Notes: generated from the sequence alone by a model not told the origin. Shown: positions 1-7,975, numbered from the stretch's first letter. The stretch is 11,355 bases of DNA from Clostridia bacterium (GCA_017414725.1 JAFQKZ010000035.1:1-11355), one strand, 5' to 3'. Program-made: numbers and translations.

Positions 1-960
1 AACCGCGTCGTGCGAAGATTTAAATATATTTTTTATATCTGTAGGTAAATTTTTCCCAAACTTAATTACATCTTTTAAATACATAGCACCTAAAGTCTTG
101 TTAAAGAAAGATAATTGTAATCCTTGATAGAAAGATTCAATGGCATCATTATAATTTTTATAATTACTAATTAGATTTTTAGATACATTACTTGGTTGAT
201 CTTCGTTCCAAAATTCTTTCCCGAAATCTTCAGGAGTTTGTTTATAAGCAAATTTCAAATAATATGGTACGGCTTGCAAACACTGAAAAGCATAAACAGG
301 GGCACGAAACCCGACGGTATATGCTCGTTTGGTATGTGAATTTGCTATTAGATTAGATTTATCATTGAATTGGTTGTCCATACTTGATTGATAAAACAGG
401 TTGCCGCATTTCCAACCGCACATATCCTGTAACTTCAAATCCAAATCAGATAGATATCCCGGATAGAGTTTGAAACTCGAAGCATATTTGGCAGATATTC
501 CATCGGTCCAAATAGGTACAGCGTCTGCAACTATTTGTTCGTAATTTTCCTCGTTCCAATTCTCGGTTTTTTTTGAATGGTCGTCACAACCCCCTTCAAC
601 ACGAGTGAATGCCATGCCGTACATTACACCAATAGTATACAAAGTATCGCCAAAAGCCCAACGCAAGGCGTCATGACCTTTATTTAATCCATATAGGGCA
701 CCAACAAATGCTAAAGCTTTTGTTGCAAAGCTACTACCACATTTTTTTACATTAGATTTATCAACAGAATTCTTTAAGCCAACATCTTTAACAGACAAAG
801 TTGGAAACGCCACAGATTCAAGCCCGGACATTTCTTCTATATTAAAAATTGTACTATCCAAATCAACAAATTCATCGTTCAAAGTTGCTCTTACATTCAT
901 AAACGAAATAAACAATGCCAAAACAGCTAAACCTAATCTCTTTGACAATTTTTGTTTCAT
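1..960 (-). CDS. Secreted protein of unknown function, C-terminus beyond window
   Basis: The frame is open for 320 codons from the ATG at 960 to the window edge, so the gene is partial (no stop seen). Residues 1-25 look like a Sec signal peptide: a basic start (MKQKLSKR), a hydrophobic core (about 9-20) and a likely cleavage after V-R-A25. The mature part has no further membrane segment strong enough to call. It has five cysteines (74, 125, 181, 185, 227), including a C-G-W-K-C pair at 181-185 that could form a disulfide or bind metal. Aromatic residues are frequent. I do not recognise a family. A GGAGGA ribosome binding site lies 7 bases before the ATG and an exact-consensus promoter lies upstream, so this start is secure and expression is probably high. 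It follows nrdR after 97 bases and appears to be a separate transcription unit. A secreted enzyme, a surface protein or a host-interaction factor are all possible; the sequence does not decide. Confidence 0.85.
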   Translation of the reverse strand, partial: MKQKLSKRLGLAVLALFISFMNVRATLNDEFVDLDSTIFNIEEMSGLESVAFPTLSVKDVGLKNSVDKSNVKKCGSSFATKALAFVGALYGLNKGHDALRWAFGDTLYTIGVMYGMAFTRVEGGCDDHSKKTENWNEENYEQIVADAVPIWTDGISAKYASSFKLYPGYLSDLDLKLQDMCGWKCGNLFYQSSMDNQFNDKSNLIANSHTKRAYTVGFRAPVYAFQCLQAVPYYLKFAYKQTPEDFGKEFWNEDQPSNVSKNLISNYKNYNDAIESFYQGLQLSFFNKTLGAMYLKDVIKFGKNLPTDIKNIFKSSHDAV

Positions 961-967
961 TAAGAAA

Positions 968-973
968 TCCTCC
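968..973 (-). promoter_or_regulatory. Strong ribosome binding site of the secreted-protein gene
   Basis: GGAGGA on the minus strand, 7 bases before the ATG at 960. It is one of the best-spaced Shine-Dalgarno sequences in the window and fixes the start of the signal peptide. Confidence 0.85.
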
Positions 974-1004
974 AAATATTTAATTAAACATATACTATAA
1001 TCAC

Positions 1005-1033
1005 ATTATAAGCTATTAAATTTAATTTGTCAA
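1005..1033 (-). promoter_or_regulatory. Exact-consensus housekeeping sigma promoter
   Basis: The minus strand reads TTGACA (1033-1028), a 17-base spacer, then TATAAT (1010-1005). Both hexamers match the sigma-A/sigma-70 consensus in all 12 positions at the optimal spacing. Transcription would start near 998 (an A), giving a leader of about 38 bases with the GGAGGA site and the ATG at 960. The spacer holds a perfect 12-base palindrome (1015-1026), which may be an operator or chance in AT-rich DNA. Confidence 0.88.
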
Positions 1034-1057
1034 TATTTTTTTAAAATTATTCCAAAC

Positions 1058-1516
1058 CTACTCTTTTTCGTTTATGAAACTCTTGAGTTCGTGCATGAAC
1101 TCGTTCAGGTCTTTGAATTCTTTGTATACTGACGCGAATCTTATGTACGCTATTTCGTCAAGATTCCTCAGGAATTTCATGCACAGTTCTCCTATGTATG
1201 CTGACGAAATTTCTCTTTCCAGCGAACCCTGTACGGTCGTTTCTATTTCTTGAATTATATTTTCAAGCTCTTGCATAGGCACCGGCCGTTTTTCACACGC
1301 TTTTAAAAGCCCCGTGTAGACTTTTTTACGGTCAAATCTTTCACGTGACTGATCGCGTTTGACTATCATAACCGGTGCGCACTCTACAACTTCGTATGTA
1401 GTAAATCTATACGAGCAATTCTCACATGCTCGTCTGCGTCTGATTTTCGAGCCGTCATCTGAACATCTCGTTTCAACGACTTTTGTTTCTTCAAAATTGC
1501 AATGCGGACATACCAT
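1058..1516 (-). CDS. nrdR: NrdR, transcriptional repressor of ribonucleotide reductase genes
   Basis: NrdR binds NrdR boxes before ribonucleotide reductase genes and represses them according to the ATP/dATP it has bound. The 152 residues match the usual length of about 150. The N-terminal zinc ribbon has C3-x2-C6 and C31-x2-C34, followed by the typical R-F-T-T-Y-E segment (37-42). The stretch R26-R29 (four arginines) is the usual DNA-contact patch. Residues of about 49-139 form the ATP-cone domain, ending in the family-like I-A-Y-I-R-F-A-S-V-Y-K-x-F (122-134). It is the last gene of the tight run, 23 bases after the clpC-like gene. I found no NrdR box in the window, so its targets lie elsewhere. 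The ATG at 1516 is the only in-frame start matching the family N-terminus, though the best Shine-Dalgarno (AGGAG, 1531-1535) sits 15 bases-scale upstream (14 intervening bases), longer than usual. Confidence 0.97.
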   Translation of the reverse strand: MVCPHCNFEETKVVETRCSDDGSKIRRRRACENCSYRFTTYEVVECAPVMIVKRDQSRERFDRKKVYTGLLKACEKRPVPMQELENIIQEIETTVQGSLEREISSAYIGELCMKFLRNLDEIAYIRFASVYKEFKDLNEFMHELKSFINEKE

Positions 1517-1539
1517 AAAACTCGCATTTTCTCCTGTTT

Positions 1540-3984
1540 TTACTTATTAACTTCTATTTTAATATTATTATTCTCAGTAGTCAAAAATATAGATTTAATA
1601 TTAGTATTATTTATTATTTCTAAAGATATTTTATCTTCGACTTCTTTTCGAATTAAATTTCTTAAATCACGAGCTCCGCTTTTTTGCCCAAAAGATTTCT
1701 CTGCCAGTACTTCTAAACACGAATTGTCATAAGAAAACTTAATATTATGCTCAAGTAAAGAATTTATATACTCGTCAAGCATTAATTTTGAGATTTTCTC
1801 AAAATCTTGTTTAGTCAAAGAATTAAATACTATAATTTCGTCCAAACGACTTATAAATTCCGGTTTCAAAAATTCTCTCAAAGCTTTCATAGTTTTCTCT
1901 TTGGAAAGCTCAGGATTAGTTTTTCCAAAACCCAAAGTATTGGTACTGCTACCGGCATTAGAAGTCATTATTATCACGGTATTCTCAAAGTTTACTTTAC
2001 GTCCGTGAGAATCTGTTATATTTCCCTCGTCTAAAACTTGTAATAATATATTCATGACATCAGGATGGGCTTTTTCGATTTCGTCCAATAACATCACAGA
2101 ATACGGCTGTTGACGGACTTTCTCAGTCAATTGGCCGGCTTCATCGTAACCTATATATCCAGGAGGAGTTCCTATGATTTTTGCAGAAGAGTGCTTTTCC
2201 ATGTACTCTGTCATGTCGAGTCTTATCAGAGAATCAGGTGTGTCAAAAAGTTCATTTGCCAAAACTTTTACCAATTCTGTTTTACCGACTCCCGTGGGTC
2301 CTGCAAAAATAAATGATGCCGGGCGTCTTCTGGGACTAATCTGAACTCTGTTTCTTCTGATAGCAGCAGCAATCTCTTCAATAGCTTGCTCTTGACCTAT
2401 TATTTTAGATTTTAATTTTTCTTCTAAAACACGTAATTTACCAAACTCACGCTCTTGAATTTTTGCCGACGGGATCCCGGTCCATAATTCTATGACATGA
2501 GAAACATCATTAATATTCACAGATTTACCTAATGCCTCAGGAGCTATTTTATCTAATTCTTCTTGATTTTTAGCTAACTCAAACCGAGTCTCAGCTAACA
2601 ATTCGTAATCTGTATTATTTTCATTTTCTGAACTGTTTTCTTCTGATTCAGATAAAATATCTTCTTCTTGTTGTTTTAATTTATCTATTTCATATGAAAG
2701 TTTATCGTATTGCGCTAATTTTTTGTTATGTAATGCCGCATAAGTGCAAGATTCGTCAAGCAAATCTATAGCTTTATCAGGTAAAAATCGATCTGTTATA
2801 TATCTTTCTGATAAAACTACCAAAGTTTTTATTAAATTATCGGAAATTCTAACTCTGTGATGAGTTTCATAGTAATTTTTTATACCTATCAAAATTTCAA
2901 TAGTCTGTTTTATCGATGGTTCCGTAACTTTTACAGGCTGAAATCTCCGCTCAAGTGCTGCATCTTTTTCAATATGCTTTCTGTATTCTTTAAAAGTCGT
3001 CGCACCTATAACCTGAATTTCTCCACGCGACAAAGCAGGTTTTAAAATATTCGCCGCGCTCATAGATCCTTCAGAATCTCCTGCACCAACTAAACTATGC
3101 ACTTCGTCTATAAATAATATTATATTTCCGTCTTTTTTAACTTCTTCGACCAAATTTTTTATGCGGCCTTCAAACTGCCCACGAAATTGCGTACCGGCTA
3201 CCAAAGCCGTCAAATCTAACAGAAAAATTTCTTTGTTTTTTAATCTGTACGGAACATCACCATTGTGAATTTTAATAGCAAGACCTTCGGCGATAGCAGT
3301 TTTTCCTACGCCGGGCTCCCCAATAAAACATGGATTATTTTTTGTTCTTCTGCACAAAATTTGAATAGCACGATTGATTTCTTTATCGCGCCCTATAATT
3401 TTATCAAGTTCATTATTACGAGCTTTTTCGTTTAAATTCGTACAGTATAATTCCAGATTTCTACGTTTATTACGCTTTCTTTTTTGAGTATCGCCGGCTT
3501 CTTTGTCAGAACTCTCATAAAATTCAGATCTATCTGGAAATAAAATATTCGAAAATAAACTTTTTATAAATGGTACAGCATTACTTTTTTTCTCTAAAAT
3601 TTCTTCTTGGAAATCTTCTTTATCCACGTTGTCCCGTTGTTGGGATTCTTGTTGTTCTGCCCGATCTTCGTCAAAGCTTGCTGTTTCAGTATTTTCATTT
3701 TCTTCTTTTTTATTTACCTGATTATTATTTTTAGAATTATCTTGATTATCTTCAGTATTTGCTTGTGACTCAAACCCAAACCGACTAGAAAACAAATTTG
3801 ATATATCAGATTCTATTTGTTCGAAATCTTCCTGTTTTATCCCAATTTTTGCTATTAAATTGCTCATCGGATTAATACCCTCGGTTCTGGCACACGACAT
3901 GCATAAACCTTTAGCTCCGTTCTGGCTGTCCTCAGGTGATATAAATAATATCGCAGAATTTTTCTTGCACTTCGAACACAACAT
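1540..3984 (-). CDS. ClpC-type AAA+ unfoldase with McsA-like zinc-finger N-terminus
   Basis: This is a two-ring AAA+ unfoldase that should feed proteins to the ClpP protease in the cytoplasm. The first domain (about 176-410) has Walker A G-E-P-G-V-G-K-T (222-229), Walker B ending I-D-E (292-294) and an arginine pair at 346-347. A middle coiled region (about 413-487) carries an acidic, Asn-rich stretch (441-458). The second domain (about 515-814) has Walker A G-P-T-G-V-G-K-T (562-569), Walker B L-L-D-E (632-635), sensor-1 T-S-N (674-676), an L-G-F loop (684-686) at the place of the ClpP-docking loop, and G-A-R-D-L-R (770-775). Residues 1-31 are not the Clp double-repeat N-domain but a zinc finger, C3-x2-C6 and C28-x2-C31, closely resembling the start of McsA. 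Residues 72-135 are a Q/E/N/D-rich linker. No ctsR, mcsA or mcsB is adjacent. The start overlaps nothing; its ribosome binding site covers the pgsA stop region, 12 bases upstream, suggesting coupling. Confidence 0.93.
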   Translation of the reverse strand: MLCSKCKKNSAILFISPEDSQNGAKGLCMSCARTEGINPMSNLIAKIGIKQEDFEQIESDISNLFSSRFGFESQANTEDNQDNSKNNNQVNKKEENENTETASFDEDRAEQQESQQRDNVDKEDFQEEILEKKSNAVPFIKSLFSNILFPDRSEFYESSDKEAGDTQKRKRNKRRNLELYCTNLNEKARNNELDKIIGRDKEINRAIQILCRRTKNNPCFIGEPGVGKTAIAEGLAIKIHNGDVPYRLKNKEIFLLDLTALVAGTQFRGQFEGRIKNLVEEVKKDGNIILFIDEVHSLVGAGDSEGSMSAANILKPALSRGEIQVIGATTFKEYRKHIEKDAALERRFQPVKVTEPSIKQTIEILIGIKNYYETHHRVRISDNLIKTLVVLSERYITDRFLPDKAIDLLDESCTYAALHNKKLAQYDKLSYEIDKLKQQEEDILSESEENSSENENNTDYELLAETRFELAKNQEELDKIAPEALGKSVNINDVSHVIELWTGIPSAKIQEREFGKLRVLEEKLKSKIIGQEQAIEEIAAAIRRNRVQISPRRRPASFIFAGPTGVGKTELVKVLANELFDTPDSLIRLDMTEYMEKHSSAKIIGTPPGYIGYDEAGQLTEKVRQQPYSVMLLDEIEKAHPDVMNILLQVLDEGNITDSHGRKVNFENTVIIMTSNAGSSTNTLGFGKTNPELSKEKTMKALREFLKPEFISRLDEIIVFNSLTKQDFEKISKLMLDEYINSLLEHNIKFSYDNSCLEVLAEKSFGQKSGARDLRNLIRKEVEDKISLEIINNTNIKSIFLTTENNNIKIEVNK

Positions 3985-3996
3985 AACATTACACCT

Positions 3997-4593
3997 CTAT
4001 TTTACGTTTTCTATATTTTTTTCTATATTACTGTCACTGTTTATCATAGACTTGAAAATTTCAAAGTATCTCCACAAAGAATATATCATAAATACTAGTG
4101 TTAAAATCATCAAAAAATTATTTAGTGTATCTGAATTAATACTCCATAAAGCTCGTAAACTAATTATAATTATAACTGATATATAAAATATTATAGTCGA
4201 CAGCTTACCGTACCATTGTGATGCAGGAGGTTTTTTGTTGCTTTTTAACAAAATAGCCCCGGCACATAGCATCAATATTTCTTTTATTACCAATATTATC
4301 ATGAAAGACAGCATTTTTGGGAATTTTATGCTCAAACATATCATAATAGTAACTAACGTGACTTTATCAGCAATCGGATCTAACATTTTGCCTAAATCTG
4401 TAACTTGATTTAATTTACGCGCCAAATATCCGTCAAACATATCTGTAATCCCGGACAAAACTAACACTAATCCTGCACATAGATAATCTTCTTTTAATAC
4501 AAAATTTACAAACGGCACTAGAATTAAGATTCTGAATAATGAAAGTAAATTTGGTATGTTTAAATTCGCTTTTATGCTCGTCAAGTTACTCAC
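3997..4593 (-). CDS. pgsA: PgsA-type CDP-alcohol phosphatidyltransferase (phosphatidylglycerophosphate synthase)
   Basis: It should join CDP-diacylglycerol and glycerol-3-phosphate to phosphatidylglycerophosphate, the committed step to phosphatidylglycerol, in the cytoplasmic membrane. The complete family motif is present: D51-x2-D54-G55-x2-A58-R59-x8-G68-x3-D72-x3-D76. About five to six membrane segments flank it (roughly 12-33, 37-50, 77-96, 98-117, 132-150, 155-175). The 198 residues suit bacterial PgsA, and the N-terminus N-I-P-N-L-L-S-L-F-R-I (12-22) matches the usual PgsA opening. The tail (180-198) is polar. The longest frame begins with GTG at 4593, but a TTG at 4584 is placed better behind the Shine-Dalgarno sequence, giving 195 residues. 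It lies 52 bases after cvpA and 12 bases before the clpC-like gene. Substrate is inferred from family; another CDP-alcohol transferase of the same fold cannot be wholly excluded. Confidence 0.9.
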   Translation of the reverse strand: MSNLTSIKANLNIPNLLSLFRILILVPFVNFVLKEDYLCAGLVLVLSGITDMFDGYLARKLNQVTDLGKMLDPIADKVTLVTIMICLSIKFPKMLSFMIILVIKEILMLCAGAILLKSNKKPPASQWYGKLSTIIFYISVIIIISLRALWSINSDTLNNFLMILTLVFMIYSLWRYFEIFKSMINSDSNIEKNIENVK

Positions 4594-4598
4594 CCTTT
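4589..4598 (-). promoter_or_regulatory. Ribosome binding site that may select a TTG start for pgsA
   Basis: The minus strand reads AAAGGGTGAG, running through the GTG at 4593-4591 that begins the longest frame. If the GTG were used, the AAAGG would abut it with no spacing. The in-frame TTG at 4584-4582 lies 6 bases after GGGTG and gives a protein starting M-T-S-I-K-A-N-L-N-I-P-N, nearer to typical PgsA. I favour the TTG moderately. Confidence 0.5.
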
Positions 4599-4645
4599 GC
4601 TATTTTAATCACTATTATTTTGAGATCTTTTCTGTTTATATTATT

Positions 4646-5320
4646 TTATATACTTACAAAATTTTTTGTGTACATATACTTAAATATTACCGTTGAATTT
4701 ATAACTTGTTCGGAAATTTTAAAATTTGAGTTAGGCATATACGATTTCAAGCAAAACATTAGTACCGAAATTAACACGTATGCTTTGAAAAATCCCAACA
4801 CACCACCAAGTATTCCACCTATGTTTTTTAATAAATTCGGCCTGAACAAATTTAAACTCATTTTAATTAATATTTTGCCCAAAAATAAACATATTACAAA
4901 TAATAATATACATAAAACCGGTTCCAATGCACGTGTAATGCTTGGTTTGAACAATTCTGATATGCGTTCCGGTAAATAACTTCTGTTTACTTTACTTATA
5001 ATATTGCCAATTTTCGTAGAATTTATTCCGTTGTTTAATATAATATTTCTGAAAACTTTAGGCAATTTCTGTAGCAAATCAACAGAAGAAAAAATCTTGT
5101 TATTAACTATTAAACTATTTGTCTGATCTATTATAATTTTTTTTATAAAAAATTCATATACGAAATTTGAGAGTATACGTGAAAAATGCACGGAAGCTAT
5201 TGACGAAACTACTAAATTTACCAGCGCTAATACTGATTTTATTATCCCGTTTTTGAACCCGAAAAACAAAAATACCGCAAATATCGCCAGTACTATTATG
5301 TCCAGTAAAACCGCTTCCAT
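4646..5320 (-). CDS. CvpA-family integral membrane protein
   Basis: CvpA-family proteins are small inner-membrane proteins first linked to colicin V production and since to envelope and stress phenotypes; their molecular activity is poorly defined. The 224 residues show four membrane segments: about 5-22, 27-46, 131-153 and 168-191. The last pair carries the family-like G-G-I-L-G-G-V-L-G-F-F-K-A (168-180), and the N-terminal pair has the L-x-F-F-G-F-K-N-G-I-I-K-S-V (18-30) pattern typical of CvpA. The polar part between segments 2 and 3 (about 50-130) is long and rich in Ile, Asn and Lys. It lies 24 bases after the small secreted-protein gene and 52 bases before pgsA. A GGAGG site (5333-5337) is 12 bases before the ATG, longer than usual. 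Family is clear; the exact role is not. Confidence 0.85.
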   Translation of the reverse strand: MEAVLLDIIVLAIFAVFLFFGFKNGIIKSVLALVNLVVSSIASVHFSRILSNFVYEFFIKKIIIDQTNSLIVNNKIFSSVDLLQKLPKVFRNIILNNGINSTKIGNIISKVNRSYLPERISELFKPSITRALEPVLCILLFVICLFLGKILIKMSLNLFRPNLLKNIGGILGGVLGFFKAYVLISVLMFCLKSYMPNSNFKISEQVINSTVIFKYMYTKNFVSI

Positions 5321-5344
5321 ATGTTTTTCAGCCCTCCGTTAAAA

Positions 5345-5749
5345 TTAATCTGCTTTTTCGTTCCACTTTATATCATGTATTACTTTTAAAATTTTAACTG
5401 CTTTTTCATAATATTCTTCTTTGTTTTCTATTTTTTTAAAATCTTCAGGTTTATTTTTGTAAATATAAATTTCATATAAAATATTACTTATAAATTTCCT
5501 TGTATAGCCGTTTCTAGGTTCAATCTTCTGACTTATAACCGTTAAAAATTTTTTATTATTTACTGTAAGCAATCCATATGTTTCGCCATCTTTAAAAAGC
5601 CTATATGGGCAGTAAACGCCTTTTTCATCAAGAATTTCTACAACTTTGGGCATTAATTCTAAATAATCGTCTTTATATGTAGCGTGAACATTAACAATCA
5701 TAAAATTACAACAAAATATTAATAAAATTGCACTAAATAACTTTTTCAT
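5345..5749 (-). CDS. Small secreted protein of unknown function
   Basis: 134 residues, not recognised. The N-terminus is a Sec signal peptide: M-K-K-L start, hydrophobic core 5-20, likely cleavage after V-H-A23. Cysteines at 13-14 are inside the core and lack a proper lipobox (F precedes C13), so a lipoprotein is unlikely. The mature part is about 110 residues, mixed charge, rich in Lys, Tyr, Glu and Ile, with one cysteine (47) and a helix-like C-terminal stretch (about 100-128). The start is well supported: AGGAG at 5757-5761, 7 bases before the ATG. It is 18 bases after the symporter gene and 24 before cvpA, so it is surely co-transcribed with membrane genes. It could act at the outside face of the membrane; nothing more specific is supported. 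Confidence 0.8.
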   Translation of the reverse strand: MKKLFSAILLIFCCNFMIVNVHATYKDDYLELMPKVVEILDEKGVYCPYRLFKDGETYGLLTVNNKKFLTVISQKIEPRNGYTRKFISNILYEIYIYKNKPEDFKKIENKEEYYEKAVKILKVIHDIKWNEKAD

Positions 5750-5767
5750 GAAACAGCTCCTATAATA

Positions 5768-7021
5768 TTATATATTCTCGAATTTTTCCAAATTGATCAT
5801 GTTTTCAGTTCTCGCCAACGCCATACATGTAACGCTGTCACCCAGCACGTTTACAGTCGTACGCATCATGTCTAAAATCCTGTCCACCCCTAAAACTAAA
5901 CCTATACCCTGTACCGGCAATCCTACAGACTCCAACACCATTGCCATCATAACCATGCCTACTCCCGGGATTCCGGCAGTTCCAATAGACGCCAAAACCG
6001 CACTTACAACAACTGTAATTATAGCCTGAAAACTTAGATTTATATTATATGCCTGTGCTATAAAAACCGTAGTTAAACCCTGTAGTACCGCTGTTCCAGC
6101 CATGTTCACGGTAGTCCCTACAGGCAACACGAATTGATATAACGAACTGTCTACACCCGCTTCTTTCATCATTTGCATGCTCATCGGCAATACTGCGTTG
6201 CTTGACGCCGTTGAAAACGCTACGCCGGCGACTTTTGCGTATCTTCTGAAAAATTTTGTTACCGGAATCTTTGCTATGAATTTCAACATGCCACAGTAAA
6301 CTATTATTACGTGCATAATTAACGCCAGAGCAAATACTCCTATTAATTTTATTATTCCAAGCAAAGATTCTGTGCCGGTCGAGTATACTGTGATTGATAT
6401 TAGCGCGAACACCCCGATAGGCGCAAGCTTCATGACAAACATTACGATTTTCATTATGCTCTCGTTCATTGTCTCAAATACATCAAGAATTTTTTTGGAT
6501 TTTTCGCCCATCGTTCCCAAAGAAATCCCAAAAAACACCGCAAACACCAGTATTTGTAATAAATTTCCTTTGGACATTGATTTCACAGGATTACTTGGTA
6601 TGATATCTAAAATCATGTCAACTATATTTTTTGATTCCTGCGAATTCACGGTATTTACTATCTCGTATTCGCAGTTTAATCCTGCACCGGGCTTAAATAT
6701 CTGTGCGCAGACTACTCCTATCACTATCGCAACTATAGTCGATACCATAAACCACATCACAGTTTTTACACCGATAGCTCCGAGTTTTTTTGTGTCACCA
6801 AATGACGATATCCCACAAATTAAAGATACGAAAACTAGCGGTATCACGGTCATCTTTATCAAATTTATGAACCCTGTCCCCAATAATCTCATCAGACCGT
6901 TTACTATTATTTCGTCTATGTATAAATTATTCGGCAATAGTTTCATGATGAACCCGAAAATTACACCAAACACAAGACTTGAAACTAGTAAAACTGTATT
7001 GTTTTTTAGTAATTTTTTCAT
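5768..7021 (-). CDS. Dicarboxylate/amino acid:cation symporter (DAACS, GltP/DctA type)
   Basis: This membrane carrier should take up an acidic amino acid or C4-dicarboxylate with Na+ or H+. The 417 residues fit the family. Seen in order: K-M-T-V-I-P-L-V-F (56-64) in an early helix, the Ser-rich hairpin 1 S-T-A-S-S-N-A-V-L-P (270-279), N-M-A-G-T (306-310), hairpin 2 A-S-I-G-T-A-G-I-P-G (344-353), and the last helix with D380, D384, R387, T388, N391 and D395. These last residues correspond to the substrate and cation-binding set of GltPh, with R387 at the place of the arginine that binds the substrate side-chain carboxylate; this favours an acidic substrate. The odd point is Ala308 where nearly all relatives have Asp (NMDGT). 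The gene lies 27 bases after corA-like and 18 before a secreted protein. A purine-rich AGGGG site sits 7 bases before the ATG. Confidence 0.95.
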   Translation of the reverse strand: MKKLLKNNTVLLVSSLVFGVIFGFIMKLLPNNLYIDEIIVNGLMRLLGTGFINLIKMTVIPLVFVSLICGISSFGDTKKLGAIGVKTVMWFMVSTIVAIVIGVVCAQIFKPGAGLNCEYEIVNTVNSQESKNIVDMILDIIPSNPVKSMSKGNLLQILVFAVFFGISLGTMGEKSKKILDVFETMNESIMKIVMFVMKLAPIGVFALISITVYSTGTESLLGIIKLIGVFALALIMHVIIVYCGMLKFIAKIPVTKFFRRYAKVAGVAFSTASSNAVLPMSMQMMKEAGVDSSLYQFVLPVGTTVNMAGTAVLQGLTTVFIAQAYNINLSFQAIITVVVSAVLASIGTAGIPGVGMVMMAMVLESVGLPVQGIGLVLGVDRILDMMRTTVNVLGDSVTCMALARTENMINLEKFENI

Positions 7022-7048
7022 TAAAGTTCCCCTAATTTAGACAAAAAT

Positions 7049-7975
7049 CTAGAACATTTTTTTGTGTCGTAAGACTATCCATGTTATGAACATTGACAAA
7101 AATATAAATATAAATGGTGCCCAGTTGCTACTCATAAATGGTATTCCAGGGTTGTTCATACCGTAAATTCCGGATACTATGGTGGGCATTGACAGTATCA
7201 AAGTGATCGACGCCAGATATTTCATGCTTACGTTTAAGTTGTTTGAAATTAACGACGAAAACGCTTCCATTGAATTCGATAAAATATTTAGGTATATTTC
7301 TGACATCTCAGAAGCTTGATTTATTTCAATTATCACGTCTTCCAGTAAATCCTGCTCGCATTCTCCTAATATAATATGCTTGCCTCTCGAAAGCTTTCTT
7401 AACATGCCGTTAATAGATTTCAAAGATGACGAAAAATATACCAACGATTTCTCAATCTCTAACAGCTGTATTAAATCTTCATTTTGCATAGTTTGTTTGA
7501 GTTTTTCTTCGACCCGTTCGGTAATTCTATTAATCTGAGTCAGGTACTGCAGATATTTACTGGCGTTTCGAAGTATAATTTGCAGCGCAAAACGCGTATG
7601 ATTATCGGGATTCGAGGACCTGATAACCCCTTCAGCGAACTCATCCATAATAGAATTCTCTTTCAGCGCTATCGTAATAATATTCTCAGGCGTCAGAATT
7701 ATACTTAACGGGTTTGTGTAATAAGTAAAATTCGTCCCGGTTTTGTCGACAACCGGACTATCTATAATTATCAGGGTGTTTTCTCCATCGCTGTCAATGT
7801 GCGTGGTTTCTTCTTCGTCCAGCGAAGATCTCAATAAATCAGCATCTATTCCAATAGTATTCATCAAATAATTTATTTCTTCTTCATTAGGTGCGATGCA
7901 TCTCATCCAGCACCCTGCCTCATAATTTTTTATCTCAGTTAAACGCCCATTTTCCATTTTGTGATATTTTATCAT
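7049..7975 (-). CDS. CorA-family divalent metal transporter
   Basis: CorA proteins form pentameric channels for Mg2+ (sometimes Co2+, Ni2+ or Zn2+) in the cytoplasmic membrane. The 308 residues have the expected plan: a cytoplasmic domain (about 1-245), a long helix running into the membrane, two C-terminal membrane segments (about 250-270 and 284-303), and the signature Y-G-M-N (271-274) at the end of the first. The C-terminus is basic (R-H-K-K), as usual on the inside. The loop after GMN (N-P-G-I-P-F-M) is of the kind common in Firmicute CorA homologues. It appears to be the first gene of the seven-gene run, with a candidate promoter upstream and an AGGAG site 10 bases before the ATG. No Mg2+ riboswitch fits the short leader. 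Metal selectivity cannot be told from sequence alone. Confidence 0.93.
   Translation of the reverse strand: MIKYHKMENGRLTEIKNYEAGCWMRCIAPNEEEINYLMNTIGIDADLLRSSLDEEETTHIDSDGENTLIIIDSPVVDKTGTNFTYYTNPLSIILTPENIITIALKENSIMDEFAEGVIRSSNPDNHTRFALQIILRNASKYLQYLTQINRITERVEEKLKQTMQNEDLIQLLEIEKSLVYFSSSLKSINGMLRKLSRGKHIILGECEQDLLEDVIIEINQASEMSEIYLNILSNSMEAFSSLISNNLNVSMKYLASITLILSMPTIVSGIYGMNNPGIPFMSSNWAPFIFIFLSMFITWIVLRHKKMF

Noticed and set aside
961..1057. Intrinsic terminator after nrdR
   Set aside because: No GC stem followed by a T-run is present; only AT-rich sequence and the promoter of the next gene.
3985..4010. CtsR operator (tandem heptads) before the clpC-like gene
   Set aside because: The 12-base gap holds only a ribosome binding site, and no GGTCAAA repeats were seen upstream of the run.
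4539..4979. Plus-strand open frame of 146 codons
   Set aside because: It lies opposite cvpA and pgsA, which have clear family motifs, and has no convincing ribosome binding site; it is a shadow frame.
6372..7040. Plus-strand open frame of 222 codons
   Set aside because: It is antisense to the symporter, whose motifs are intact; its hydrophobic look is the mirror of the real membrane protein.
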